Source: Ziziphus jujuba
Lineage: Eukaryota > Streptophyta > Magnoliopsida > Rosales > Rhamnaceae
DNA length: 64,000 nt
Direction: 5' to 3'
Assembly: GCF_031755915.1 (NCBI RefSeq)
Contig: NC_083387.1
Span: 20,109,001-20,173,000 of the forward strand
Shown: one piece after another, positions 1 through 12,206 of the stretch
How positions within the stretch are numbered: position 1 is the first letter of the stretch
Layout of the letters: each line of letters opens with the position of its first letter
Program-made: the position numbers and the translations under genes
Notes under the pieces: model-generated
What the model saw: the letters and a program-made list of their open reading frames with translations, nothing else
Databases searched by the model: none
What the model was told of the DNA's origin: nothing

Positions 1-82
1 ACTTGTTTGAACTTGTGGCAGACCCTATAATGGAGCAAGGATGAGCAAACATAAGTACTATAAGTGATATATTTTTCTTTCT

Positions 83-122
<40 letters not shown>

Positions 123-2347
123 TTAAATTTGGATTTAATATGTTATTTCACAAATTAGTAATAATCGAGTATTTTATAAATTTCAAAAAGGTTTAGAGGC
201 TAATGTTTAATTAAAATAATTTCATGTATTCTTGTAAATATAATTATTACGTATAACAACAATCATTTTATGAGATTTCATTTTCTTCCAAAAATGATTT
301 GGACATAATTGAGTATTAAATTACCTATTTCGGTTTGTTATAAGATTAAATAGGTATTATTAATACAGTTCATTTTTTAATGCATCAATGCCTAAATTTT
401 GATTATAAAGATGTGTATACACGTATATGTGTAAGGCATATGAATATGACTGTTATGCCGTTTTCTAAAGTATATTGGAGTTGGAAAAACCATTACCATT
501 TTTAGTTTTGATAAAGTGAATATATTATTAAATCACGTTTCATGCTGGTATATATATATATATATATGTGTGTGTATCTATAAATAAATAAATACGTGTA
601 TATGATTTTGAAAGGCTATTTGTTATTGTTTATTTAATTATTTATTTATTTGTTTACTTATTTATCTATGTAGAGTTGTAAATTCTTGGGTGATATCAAA
701 TGGTTAGAGTTACATTTGATTTTATGGAATTTGTAAGATTATTCCTTATGTTTAAATCTTATTATTTTTCTTATTTTTATCTGTTTATTATTTATTTACT
801 TATTCATCTATTTATTTATTTATTTACGACTTTAAAATGTAATTATGATGTCAAGGTTTTTTGTAATTGCAAGTTTATTTGTGACTAGTTGGTCCATAAA
901 TGCACCATATAGTATCAATCTTCTCGGCATATATGCGATCGACTTTACCATGTAGGTTATATATTAGTTATTTGTACGCTATGGTGAGTGATGGTTGGCA
1001 AATATTTTGAAGTAATAACAATAGCCAACCTCCCATAGCCCAAGGTGATAGGTTATATTTAGCCATCTTATAAACGCTATGATGAGAGAGAGTAGATAGG
1101 TATTTGTACAATGACAACAATAGCCACCCCTTTTTAGTAGTAGAATGGCAGGTTATTTAGCACCGGCATTATTGGGATGTCAAAGGGTCCATGTATAGTT
1201 CTGCTCTTCTTTCTCTCCTGTCAAGTGGTATTTGGGATCTCAATCTTCACTTGGCAGCAATAGTATATTGTATGGTGCATCAGGTGTTCTTTCGATGTCT
1301 ATACATATATAGATATATAATATGTTATATGTCAAGTTATCATACCATATCAGGACAACGATCTGATTTAACCCATGAATGGTTTAGTATGAATGGCCAT
1401 AATAGGTAATCACCTCTTATCGTATTGGTAGTACTATACCTACAGATAGCTAATGTCATTGGACCTTGTATTGATATATTATAGGGACACCAAATGTATC
1501 TCTGCTACTAGTATGTGGTAAATGTAATGTATATATCATTTTTATTTTTACTTTACCTAATTATAATTATAATTATTATTGTTGTTGTTGTCAACAACAC
1601 GATTGTTATATTTGTATGAATTAATGACTTAATGGATTTAAGGATACATGTATAACATTGTACAATAGTTCGAAAGTTTGTACGACACTAGTAATAGAAA
1701 TTTGAGCCAGCCTTAAGGTAGATACTTTAGCCTTCAGGAGAGTATTGCAACTTCCGAACAAGTATTCTAACCTTTAGGTAGGAGTGTTAGCCTACCAACA
1801 AGTTACTTAAGTCCCTTAAAGGACCATATACATATTCATATATAAGTGTATATATATATATATATATGAATAAAGAAAGTATGTGTTCATATTAGTTCTA
1901 GGGAATGGTAATGTTATTGGAATTATTACCATGACTTAGTTTTTTAATTTAAAGTATTATTTCTATACGTATGTGTTAATGTAATTTATTTTATTTAGAG
2001 GCATCTTACAATTTATTGGTTTTTAATAGTATAAGCTCGTATTTGTAAGTTTCCTAGGTGTTGAGATGTGGGTTATATGATATAAGGTCTGGGATCTAGT
2101 TGTCTTTATCTGTTGTTATTATTATATTATTATTAGTGCAAATATTGTTACGGCTGTATCCCTTATTGCTAGGTATGTCATGGACCTAAGATGGTCAATA
2201 TTATTATCATTATTATCTTTTTATTTACATTTATGTGTTGGTATATTCATGAAATCCTATAAAATTGTGGGACAGTAGTAATGGGAGATGTGGATGGTCA
2301 TGGATTTATTGAAGTACGTATTTTCTGTGTTGAGTAACAACGTGAGA
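1..2347 (+). repeat. diverged Tekay-like LTR-related sequence, plus orientation
   Basis: No gene is seen here. The stretch from about 900 to 1480 follows the order of the middle of the LTR at 52680-53480: a 'gtgcaccata' block, a run of degenerate repeats containing 'atttgtacaatga', a block with 'cattattgggatgtcaa', then the 'ggacaacgatctgat' block. A (TA)n tract lies near 89-118. The remainder is AT-rich and only weakly similar. I read it as an old, plus-oriented LTR fragment abutting the minus-oriented LTR that starts near 2348. The outer limits are not defined. Confidence 0.5.
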
Positions 2348-2716
2348 AGCATCGGAGCCATCCAAGGGTATAGGTAGCAAACTCCAACAAAAGTCCTAAC
2401 AAATAAAACGGTAAAAACCTACCGGTTCGTCTTATAGAAAATCCGACAGTATCTCTCCTAAAGGTAGAACATACTTCGAAAATTATCTACACAAAAAACA
2501 CACTCCTATATGGTACCACCTTATCACTTCTACCTTACTGCAAACAATTCCACAATTTACAGCATTTCGATAGCAAAATATAAATATAGATCAATGTATA
2601 TTAGAAATAATTCAAAAATACAAAATACTTTTAATTAATCATGTCCGCCCACACCACCCACGAAGGAGGGTAATAAAGCATCAAATTTACTAGTAATATT
2701 AATGACGATAATAGCC

Positions 2717-2850
2717 CAACTTACCCGAAGGCTTCCACACTTGCCCGAAGACTTAATCGGAGGCTTACATACTTGTATGAAGGCTTCTACGCTTGTCCAA
2801 AGGCTTACACATACTTACCCGAAGGCTTTTACACTTGGCCAAACGCTTCC
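2717..2850. repeat. short tandem repeats inside the LTR
   Basis: A 'gaaggcttncacacttgncc' type unit of roughly 20-25 bp recurs about five times with drift. The sister LTR has the reverse-complement version at 54243-54320 ('gccttcggacaagtg' units), so the array belongs to the LTR family rather than to this site. Confidence 0.7.
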
Positions 2851-3335
2851 CGTATAATAATCATAATAATAATTGATAATAATAACAATAAAATAACAAT
2901 AGTGAAAATGATAAAAATAATAACAATAACAAGTAATATTAATGAAAATAATAATAACAATAATAAATAATTATAATTATAATAATCTCAACAATTGATA
3001 ATAGCAACTACGATAATAATTGATAATAATTTTATTAGTAAATACCATTGCTAATAAAAAATAGTAACAACAATAATAATGATAATGAAAATAATAATAA
3101 GAATAATAATAAATAATGAAGATAATAATAAAAATAAAAATAATCATAATCATAATAAATAATAGTAACAAACACAACAACAATAATAAAATAATAACAA
3201 TATTAATGATGACAATGATAATAGAAATACTATTAATAATAATAATAATAATAATAATAATCGCTAATAATGATAATAATAATAAATAAATAAATAAATA
3301 AATAAACAATAATAATAATAACAATATTAATAACA
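2850..3335. repeat. AT-rich (AAT)n-like microsatellite tract of the LTR
   Basis: Almost pure runs of aat, aac and aataat triplets. The same tract appears inverted at 53640-54240 in the sister LTR. Long open frames across it encode Ile/Tyr/Leu low-complexity strings and are not genes. Confidence 0.85.
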
Positions 3336-3339
3336 ATAA

Positions 3340-3440
3340 GGGTTAATTTCATTTAGAACCCCTCAGGTTTAGTATAATTACAGATATAGCCTTTGATTTT
3401 AGTATAATTTCATTTACTTCCTTTGCCATTAAGTTTTCCC
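3340..3440 (+). repeat. MULE-1 left terminal inverted repeat
   Basis: Outer end GGGTTAATTTC next to the duplication at 3331-3339. It contains two 'agtataatt(t)' blocks and C-rich blocks typical of plant MULE ends. It pairs imperfectly with the right end at about 14266-14366. Confidence 0.75.
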
Positions 3441-5954
3441 AATTAGATTTAATTGAGAATGGTAACAAGGTAATTTTAGATTAAAAATGGGGGTTTCATG
3501 CTTAAGATGACGTTGAAAAAAACTTGGGCAGTGTGCAAATCATGTTGTAGAATTTTCCATTTCTCAGTCCTGTCAAACTTGTAGTCAGATGTCAATGGTT
3601 ATTAGCTAGAAAATTGGCACCATTGTTGTTTTGTACACATTGTGCATTCTTTACCCACAAAATTGGTGCCATTGTTGTTCTCTACTCATCGTTCCTGGCC
3701 ATATATTCTTAAACTACACATTTAAAAACCTAAAAGCCCATACTAAAAAGAGGAAGGAAAAGAAATCTAAACCACCATTGGTAAGTTTATTTTAAGTTTT
3801 TGTAGTTGATTAGTGTGTTTGTTTGGGTTTCTTACTCTGTTTCTTTATTTCGTCTAGGGTTTATGGTTTGTGTAGATTTGGGTAGCTAAGAAGGGAAACA
3901 CTTGAGAAAAAAGTTGGCTCTTTCGAATAAGAAGGTTAGTTATTTTCGTTACTGTACATTTCGGTTGATTTAGGTTAGCTTTCTATTCTTGATATGTGGT
4001 ATTTAAACCTTCGATATGTTGTTTTTGAACGGTATAGTTTTTAGAGATTGAGTTTTTTTTTATTTGTTTATTTCTTCTTATTTGCAGCAAAATATTATTT
4101 GAGATTGTAATAGATATGTTTAGGATTGAACAAGATCCATTCTGGATAGATGAAGAGCAGTATAGTCTCATTAACCTTTTAAATGATGCTAAATTCTTAA
4201 ATTATGGCTGTAAAACCATTATAGGGGAGAAGATGTCTATTAAAGTTACGTTATCTTGGACTACAGGGGATAATATGTTTATAGAGAATGATGTGGATTT
4301 ATTGGAGTTGTTTGCAATGTTTAAAGGAAAAGGTGTTGAGAGAATCAAAATGGAGGTAATATTTTTACCATTAGACATGTATGATCTTTATGATGATCCA
4401 GAAAATTACCTAGAACCAGCTGACACACCTATTTAAGTTGAAATTGAAACTCAACATCAATCTGACGATCTAGAAAATGACCCAGAACCAGTTGCCACCT
4501 CTACGCAAGTTGAAACTGAAACTTAACATCAATTTGACCCCCAAACAGAACTAGTTGCCAACCCTATCCAAGCTGAAACTGAAACTCAACATCAATATGA
4601 TCCTCAAACAGAGCTAGTTACCACTTCTAAATCCTAATCTGAAACTTAATCGAGACCTCCTCCAAGCCCTCCTCAATGTAATATGGAAATTCCTAAGGAA
4701 TCTAATGCCTCAAAATAGTTTGGATGGAGTGAAGATGAATCTGTAAATGGGGACCCTAATGTAGACGATGATTCAAATGTGAACCTTGAAGATGATGATA
4801 ATTCTGATGTATATAAGTCAAATGATGATGATAGGAGTGTTGGAAGTGATTCTGAAGGAGAGTACCCAATTTTTAGAATGTCCAGGCAAATGGTAGGCAA
4901 TGTCTACGTGCCTAAACCAAATGGAAAACTTGACTTGTATAATGGATTGATTTTTGATAATGTTATTGAGTATAGAAAGGTTTTGTTTGATTATGCCATA
5001 GAAAAGGGATTTAGTTAAATAAAACTTAAAAATGAAAAGGATAGAGTTACTGTACATTGTGCTGCAGAAGGATGTCCATGGAGGATAAATGCATCCCTAA
5101 TGTCTGATGGTCAAAGTTTTCAAGTTAAGACACATACGGAAGAATATACATGTACTAAATTGACCATAAATCCATTGGTGATTGCTGAGTGTCTTTCTTT
5201 GAAGTTTAAGCAAGAGTTTAAGGACAATCCTAACATAGATATAGCTTAGATGTTTGCAAAGGTCAAATCAAGATATAGAGTGGAGGTTAAAAATTCAATA
5301 TTGTATAGGGTTAAAAACAAGGCACTGATCGGGTTGGGTGTTAGTCATGGTGAGAGTTACTCAAAACTGCATAAGTATGGAAATATTTTAAGGATTAAGA
5401 ACCATGGTACAATGATTCAAATACTGGCTAGGATGAATGATTTGTTTGAGAACCCCACTTTCTAGAAGTTCTTTTTATGTTTTCCTGCATAGAAGGATGG
5501 GTTCTTAAAGGGTTGTAGACCATTCATTGGTCTACATGGGTGCCATTTGAAAGGACAATTTGGTTGTATGTTGCTAACTGCTGTATCTTTGGATGCCAAC
5601 AACAATATATTTTCTATGGCAGGATGTATTTGTGAGGGTGAGAACTTAGATAGTTGGAGATGGTTTTTGAATTTACTAAATGAGTACATTGGGGTGCATG
5701 AAACTAGAACAATTACTTTTATGTCTGATAGGCAAAAAGGGATTTTGACAGCTTTGAATGAGATTTTTCCAAATGATAAATACAGATTTTGTGTTAAGTA
5801 TATTTTTGCCAATTTTAAAGGTAAATTTCCTGGAGTTAAGGTAAGAAAGATGTTCTGCACAACAGTAAGGTCAACAAATGTCAAAGAATTTGAACAAAAC
5901 ATGGAAGGCATCAAGAATGTTAGTCTAGTTGCTTATGAATGGCTCATGGAAGTG

Positions 5955-7084
5955 TGATACGAACCTAGAATGACCTGTTTCTAAACCCGTATTATATTAG
6001 CCCGGATCTAATTATGTTCAAGATCTAATAGTCACCTTGATCCTTAACCAACCTGTAATTGGAAACCTTGGTATATAATGAAGATGCCACAATAAGTGAT
6101 GGAAGGCCTATTGATAAGTCAAACTAAAATACTCATTCACTAATGATGTTTTAGGTGTTCAAAAGAACAAAGAGAATTCAATCTCATAAATAATTTTCTG
6201 TATAAAATTCAAGCATAATTCTTATTAAAAAATAAGCATTTAAATAGGCTACAAATTCATGAAATAAACCCTAAAAGCAAAGGGAAAATCGGCCATACAA
6301 AGTGGTTTCCTATGGTGGCTAAAATTCTCTCTCATTTCCTAATCTAATTTGGATTAATTAATTCTTTTATTTTGAATTAGGAATTAATTAATTTACAATG
6401 AAAATAATAAAATAATAACTTTCCTAAACTTATTTGTCCAGCAAATAAATAAATAAAAACCAAAAAGTAATGATAATTTTCTAAAACAAAAAGTAAAATC
6501 AAATTAGGAAACTAAAATACTAGCTTTTTGGCTAAGTTGACTTTGACCATTCTTTGACCAATTTGAGCTCCAAATCAGCTTTAATATGCTTTTTAGGATG
6601 CCAAATAATCTTATCATTAAGTCCCACACATTTTCCTTGCTTGGAAGAAAGAGAAAAAGCCAACTCAGCACAATACAGTAAAGCTAGCACAAAATACAGC
6701 GAAAACAGGCCAAATTTACTAACTGTCCGTACAACCCCTTTTTGGACTACTTTGAAGCTTCTTTGACTTGATTCCATGTCCTATTAGACATATTTATTGA
6801 ATCCATGAAACATTGGAACCATTTCATGCGTCTCGGCCTCCATAATTGCACCAAAACCGCTACTCGAGTCCGTACCGGCTTCCACCACTTGTATGCTCAA
6901 GATAGGTCTTGGATCTTCGGGTATGGACAAGCCTTTTTGAATATGAATTACTCCCTGGATAAAGGTATCAAGATTGTCTTTAAACTTCTTATCTTGAGCA
7001 CTAGTGATCAGCCCGGTCTTCATCCGTATCGAGTCGGCACCCCAGTGGGTTGTCGGTTGAGCGAGTTCAGCCGGATTTGCATCA
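5955..7084 (-). repeat. Ty3-1 3' LTR
   Basis: On the plus strand it runs from 'tgatacgaacctag' to 'ggatttgcatca', so in element orientation it starts TGATGCAAATCC and ends TTCGTATCA. It is 1130 bp, close to the 1124 bp of the Ty3-2 LTRs, and it has the same antisense frame (plus 6805-7194) seen in the other copy. Confidence 0.9.
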
Positions 7085-8560
7085 TTCCCCTCCTCTTAAA
7101 AAGGATTTGCCCTCAAATTAGAGTCATCACCTGCAGAAAAAGGAGACAAATCAGCAACGTTAAATGTAGCACTCATACTATACCCACCCGGTAAATCAAG
7201 CTTCCAAGTGTTTTCGTTGATCCTTTCCAAAACTTAAAAATATCCATCTCCTCGCAACATAAGCTTGGACTTTCTTTGTTCGGGAATCCTCTCCTTCTTT
7301 GGTTGAAACAAAAACCAATCTCCTGGGTGAAACACTATCATAATAAATACTAAAAATACAAGTTCATCAAACTTTTTAATATTAGCAAATAATCTTTCCC
7401 AAATTTTCAAATTTCCACTAAGTAAAGCTTTTAACAATGCAGATAAAGTTCTATGCATCAAAAACATCTTTAAATAAGTATCTTTAAAATTCATGACTAA
7501 CAATGGTTTCTTACTCAAGATAGCCTTATTTACATCTCCAAAACTCAAATAAATATTTTTATTCTTTCTTTCTTTCCTTTCTTTCCATTTCTCTCTCTCT
7601 CTCGGCCACAACACACTTTTCCTCACCCACGGGTTTCTTGCTATAGCTCTTGGGTTTCTCTTTTTTTTCCACTCCAATTTTGGCCTTCTCTTGGTTTTTC
7701 TACTCATATACAGTTTTAGAACACTTACCTGATTGGTCTTGCATGGTTTGGACTCTTTGGATGGGTGTTGTTGCCGTGGGGGCCGTACCAGTCCTTTCCT
7801 TAAGTTATTCGGCCATCCTCCTTTGTTGTATTTGAATTTGATCTTTGTACACCTCTTTAGGAGTTAATGCCTCCAGCTTGACCTTTTTACCTTTAAATCT
7901 AAAAACAATACTATTCTCTCTACCGTAATGAATAGCATCTCTATCAAATTACCAAGGCCTACCAAGTAAAATATGTCCCCCATGCATAGGCACAACATCA
8001 CACAAAACCACATCCACATATTTATCAATGCTGAATTTTACTTTGGCTTGTTTATTTACTTTCATCTCACCACTATCATTTACCCATTGTAATCTATATG
8101 GTTCTAGATGTTTAATAGTCATTAAGCCTAATTTATCAACAAATGTTACCAATTACATTAGTACAACTTCCACTATCAATAATCATGCTACAAATCTTAC
8201 ATTGAATCTCACATCAGGTGTGGAAGACGTTCTCTCTTTAAATTTCCATCCTTATCTTTATATGCAACTAGCAATTTCCTAGAAACCAAGCTCAATTCAG
8301 CATTGAAAACCTTTAGGGTTTTGACTTCATCCTCAATTCCTTCCTCTTCATGCACGGTCTCAATTTCAGCTTCATCACTATTGGACTCCAACTCACCATT
8401 ATCCTTCAACACCATGATTCTTTGGTTTGGCATTGGTTGGCAATATGTCCTCGACCTTGGCACTTAAAGCAAACAATAACTCTAGTCCTTGAATGTTTAG
8501 GATCAAACTTACCTTCAGATTTGTGTGCTTGAACAAAGTCGGCTTAATTATCTTTACTTG
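7085..8560 (-). pseudogene. Ty3-1 protease/pol remnant with large internal deletion
   Basis: Reading on the minus strand, protease-flank sequence with 'DKLGLMTIKHLEPYRLQW' and 'GHILLGRPW' spans about 8152-7949. The linker before reverse transcriptase ends with 'SKKPLLVMNFKD' near 7500. The frame then passes directly to integrase C-terminal sequence ('RTLSALLKALLSGNLKIWE', about 7450-7390) and to the 'KERIPEQRKSKLM' tail. In Ty3-2 these two points lie at about 25128 and 27276, so about 2.1 kb covering RT, RNase H and the integrase core is missing. The CCHC knuckle (CFKC...GH...C, about 8480-8430) has all its metal ligands, but the frame around it is broken. Confidence 0.85.
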
Positions 8561-8561
8561 G

Positions 8562-9580
8562 CTAAATAGCACTCCCTTCACCTTGATTCGGTTTTAACCT
8601 TGGCTCAAACATGGGATTGCTTCTCCAACTAGTTGAATTTGTCCACTCGCTGCTTGAAACCCCTCCAAACCGTGAGCGTACACCCTTCCTCTTGAATTGA
8701 TGCTCCAATTTAATAGCCACATGCAACATCTCCTCCAATTCCACATATTGTTACAATTCTAGTTGATTGGATATTTCACGATTCAAACCACCAAGAAACC
8801 TTACCATAGTTGCTTCTCTATCCTCATTCATACTTAGCCTCATCATAAGCATCTCCATCTCCTTGTAATAATCCTCCACGGACCTATTTCCTTGAGATAA
8901 AGATTGAAGCCTTTGATGCAGCAACCTATGATAGTGTGATGGTACGAATCGCTTCCTCATGGCTCCTTTCATTTGTCGCCATGTTGTGATCAAGTCATCT
9001 CCAACTCTCCTTCGGGTGTTTTGCTCATTGGTCCACCATTGGAGTGCATAATGACCAAACTCCATTGCTGCCAACTTCACCTTCTTGGCCTCTGAATAAT
9101 TATGACAATAAAAAATCATCTCCATTTTCTCCTCCCATTCCAAATATGCTTCCGGATCACTTTTTCCCATGAAAGGTGGAATGTTTACCTTGATATTTCT
9201 TAGATCATCATCCTCATTCCTTGCTGGTCTCCCACGGATTGGCCATTCTTGAGGTTCAAAATTTCATCAAACCCCTCCTCCAAGTCATCTCTATAGTTAC
9301 TTCCACCGAATTCCTCTCTTAGTCGCCCTCAGCCTCCTCGACCTCGATCTCCATGAGCATCTAACCTTATATTTGGCCCTCCTTAGGATGTTTCTAACCT
9401 ATCCATCCTTTGATTTAAATGGTCAAATTGAGTATTCATCTGCTGTAGTTTCTTCAAGACAGCCCTCATGTCCATTTGCTCACCACTCCCCGAAGCTTAA
9501 GAACCGCCATGGAATCCTACGGACTCTTCTTCATTAATTCTTAAAGATGGATCTCCTCTCCTCACCCTTGAATATGCCAT
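8562..9580 (-). pseudogene. Ty3-1 gag
   Basis: The start MAYSRVRRGD at 9580 matches the gag start of Ty3-2 (MADSRVRRGD at 23040). The retrotransposon gag domain is clear at 9170-8751: 'PEAYLEWEEKMEMIF', 'QWWTNEQ', 'MRKRFVPSHYHRLLHQRLQ' and 'SVEDYYKEMEMLMMRL'. It continues at 8744-8562 with 'LEEMLHVAIKLEHQFKRKG'. Gag forms the particle shell and binds RNA. Stops and small shifts interrupt it in the first 130 codons and near 8750. Confidence 0.85.
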
Positions 9581-10658
9581 GTTAGTATAAATAATGTAAA
9601 ATAAAATATATTCTCACCAAAAGTCACTCCCTCACGTGTTTCACTCGATTAAGGTCTCGACACTCGTGTTTTCACACTAATTTCGGCTTTTACCTTCTTT
9701 TAAGCTCACACACTCTTGCCTTTTTCCATTCAATGATTATCTCAAAGTTCTAATTAAAACACCCACAAAATAGCAATTAGATCACAAGTATGTTTTAATT
9801 AAACTTATCGACAAAATAGTAGCAAAAAGTAAGCAATACCAAAAGAATTAACAAATCCTAGTTTTCAGCTTTTCAAGGCAAAATAAGGCAAATCAATGAG
9901 AAAAATTTGTAATTTTTAAGAACTGGACCAGATGGTAAGAGTTTAAGGATTCAAGAATAAAATTTAGGAAAAAGAATTTCAAACACGAATAAGAATCAAA
10001 TCGAACAAAAATTACAAATAGTATTGGTTGTTGTTCTTGTAATTCAAGTTTTGTATCAATTCCTTTATCTAATTTTAATCCAAATAATTTAAACATCCAA
10101 AATTCAAATATCCAGCAATAAAATAACTCTCTAGAAACTCCAAATAATGAATAACTATGCAATAATTCAACAGCTCCAATAATTTCCAGCAAACAAATTT
10201 CAACACCAACAAACCATAATTTTTTTTGTTTTATTCGGCTTTTCTTCTTCTTCTTCTTCTTTTCACTCACAGATTATAAAACAACTGCAGCAGCAAGAAT
10301 CAACACCAGAATTTCAATTTCCAACACCAAATAATAACCAAACCCGTAACCTCCAACAAATACAAAAGTGCATTTTTTTTTTTTTTGAATATATGAATGC
10401 AAATATTGAAGACTAAAACAGCAAATAAAAATCAACAAAAACCAAATTAATAAGAATAATGATAAAAGACAACCAACAAACTAGGAAATAAAAATACAAT
10501 AAAACTAGAAAATCCTAATTCAACTAGAAATGATTTTTTTTTTTTTTAAGATGCAGAATGTGTAGGGGATGGACGCAACCTTAAACTAATGCTAAAATTT
10601 TAGAATAAAACAAAAATAAATAAAGTAAATAAAGATAGATCAAACCTGAACAAAATTT
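9581..10658 (-). other. Ty3-1 untranslated leader
   Basis: Non-coding sequence between the primer site and gag. It has A-rich runs and poly-T tracts at about 10373-10386 and 10532-10548. It corresponds to 22114-23039 in Ty3-2. No further signal was seen. Confidence 0.6.
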
Positions 10659-10671
10659 GGCTCTGATACCA
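10659..10671 (-). other. Ty3-1 primer-binding site
   Basis: The minus strand reads TGGTATCAGAGCC, complementary to the 3' end of plant initiator methionine tRNA. It directly abuts a shortened 5' LTR end. Confidence 0.85.
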
Positions 10672-11741
10672 AAATCTAATTATGTTCAAGTTCTAATGGT
10701 CACCTTGACCCCTAACCAACCTGTGATTAGAAACCTTGGTATATAATGAAGATGCCACAATAGGTGATGGAAGGCCTATTGATAAGTCAAACTAAAACAC
10801 TCATTCACTAATAGTATTTTAGGTGTTCAGAAGAAAAAAGAGAATTCAATCTCACAAATAATTTTCTGTATAAAATTCAAGCTTAATTCTTATTGAAAAA
10901 TAAGGCTTTAAATAGGCTACAAATTCATGAAATAAAACCTAAAAACAAAGGGAAAACCGGCCATACAAAGTGGTTTTCTATGGTGGCCAAAATTCTCACT
11001 CCTTTCCTAATCTAATTTGGATTAATTAATTTCTTTATTTTGAATTAGGAATTTATTAATTTACAATGAAAATAATAAAATAATAAATTTCCTAAACTTA
11101 TTTGTCCAGCAAATAAATAAATAAAAACCAAAAAGTAATGATAATTTCCTAAAACAAAAAGTAAAATCAAATTAGGAAACTAATATACTAGCTTTTTGAC
11201 TAAGTTGACTTTGACCATTTTTTGATCAATTTGAGCTCCAAATCAGCTTCAATATGCTTTGTAGGATTCCAAATAAGCTGATCATGAAGTGCCACATGTT
11301 TTCCTTTCTTGGAAGAAAGAGAAAAAGCCAACTCAACACAATACAGTAAAGCCAACACAAAATACAGCGAAAATAGGCCAAATTTACTAACTGTCCGTAC
11401 AACCCCTTTTTGGACAACTTTGAAGCTGCTTTAACTTGATTCCATGTCCTCTTAGACGTATGTATTGAATCCATGAAACATTGGAACCATTTCATGCTTC
11501 CCGGCCTCTATAATTGCACCAAAATCGCTATCCGGGTCCATAGCAACTTCCCTCACTTGTATGCTCAAGATAGGTCTTGGATCTTCGGGTATGGACAAGC
11601 CCTTTTAAATATGAATTACTCCCTGGATAAAGGCATCAAGATTTTCCTTAAACTTCTTAGCTTGAGCACTAGTGATCAACCCGATCTTCGTTGGCATCCC
11701 AGCAGGTTGTCGGTTGAGTGGGTTCGAGTGGATTTACATCA
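10672..11741 (-). repeat. Ty3-1 5' LTR, truncated at its 3' end
   Basis: It matches the 3' LTR from its start (plus-strand end 'gatttacatca' at 11741) to the 'aaatctaattatg' block at 10672. It lacks roughly 50-55 bp that the 3' LTR has at 5955-6010, including the TTCGTATCA terminus. The loss is flush with the primer-binding site. Confidence 0.8.
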
Positions 11742-11809
11742 AAGTGCATGCTTATCATTGGAGCATACCTGCTTTTGATGAAAGTGCTAAAATAGATCAT
11801 GTGACTAAT

Positions 11810-12206
11810 TGTGAAGTCCCACATCGGTTGGAAAGGAGAACGAAGCATGCCTTATAAGAGGGTGTAGATACCTTTCCCTTGAGATACGTTTTAAACTCGT
11901 GAGGGCTGGGTTGTAAGAGGATTCTTCAATGCCAAAGTGGACAATATCTCATGTAGGTGGACTGAGCTGTTACAATTGGTATCAGAGCCAGTACCCAGAT
12001 CAGTGTGTCAACGAGGACTCTGGACCCCAAGGGTGGTATATTGTAAGGTCCCACATCGATTGGAAAAGGGAACGAAGCATGCCTTATAAGAGGGTGTGGA
12101 TACTTTTCCCTTGAGACACGTTTTGAACCCATGAAGGATGGGTTGTAAGAGGATTCTTCAGTGCCAAAGCAGACAATATCTCATGCGGGTGGACTAGACT
12201 ATTACA
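11810..12206 (+). mobile_element. TRIM (terminal-repeat retrotransposon in miniature)
   Basis: A 397-bp element with two 165-bp direct repeats (11810-11974 and 12042-12206). They begin TGT(G/A)A(A/G)GTCCCACATCG and end (G/A)TTACA. A methionine-tRNA primer site TTGGTATCAGAGCC follows the first repeat (11977 on), and a purine-rich tract lies before the second (about 12023-12041). CTAAT duplicates flank it at 11805-11809 and 12207-12211. There is no coding capacity. TRIMs depend on the machinery of other retrotransposons. It lies only 63 bp from the edge of the Ty3-1 insertion. Confidence 0.95.

Larger units (their letters stand above)
5955..11741 (-). mobile_element. Ty3-1: Ty3-type LTR retrotransposon, internally deleted
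   Basis: The target duplication AAGTG is at 5950-5954 and 11742-11746. The 3' LTR is 5955-7084 and the 5' LTR about 10672-11741. A tRNA-iMet primer site (TGGTATCAGAGCC on the minus strand) is at 10659-10671, and the polypurine tract is next to the 3' LTR at 7085-7098. Gag, a zinc knuckle and protease remnants are present. Reverse transcriptase, RNase H and most of integrase are missing, so it could move only with proteins supplied in trans. It is the same family as Ty3-2 at 20975-29440 and lies within the MULE-1 transposase just after the catalytic core. Confidence 0.92.

Noticed and set aside
2977..3336. 119-codon minus-strand frame rich in Ile, Leu and Tyr
   Set aside because: It is a translation of the AAT-type microsatellite and has no protein features.
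6805..7194. 129-codon plus-strand frame and its relative at 11473-11778
   Set aside because: Both lie antisense in the LTRs of Ty3-1. They are shadows of the LTR-encoded tail on the other strand.
11977..11990. TGGTATCAGAGCC motifs (also at 22101 and 10659) as parts of tRNA genes
   Set aside because: They are primer-binding sites next to LTR ends. No cloverleaf-sized sequence surrounds them.
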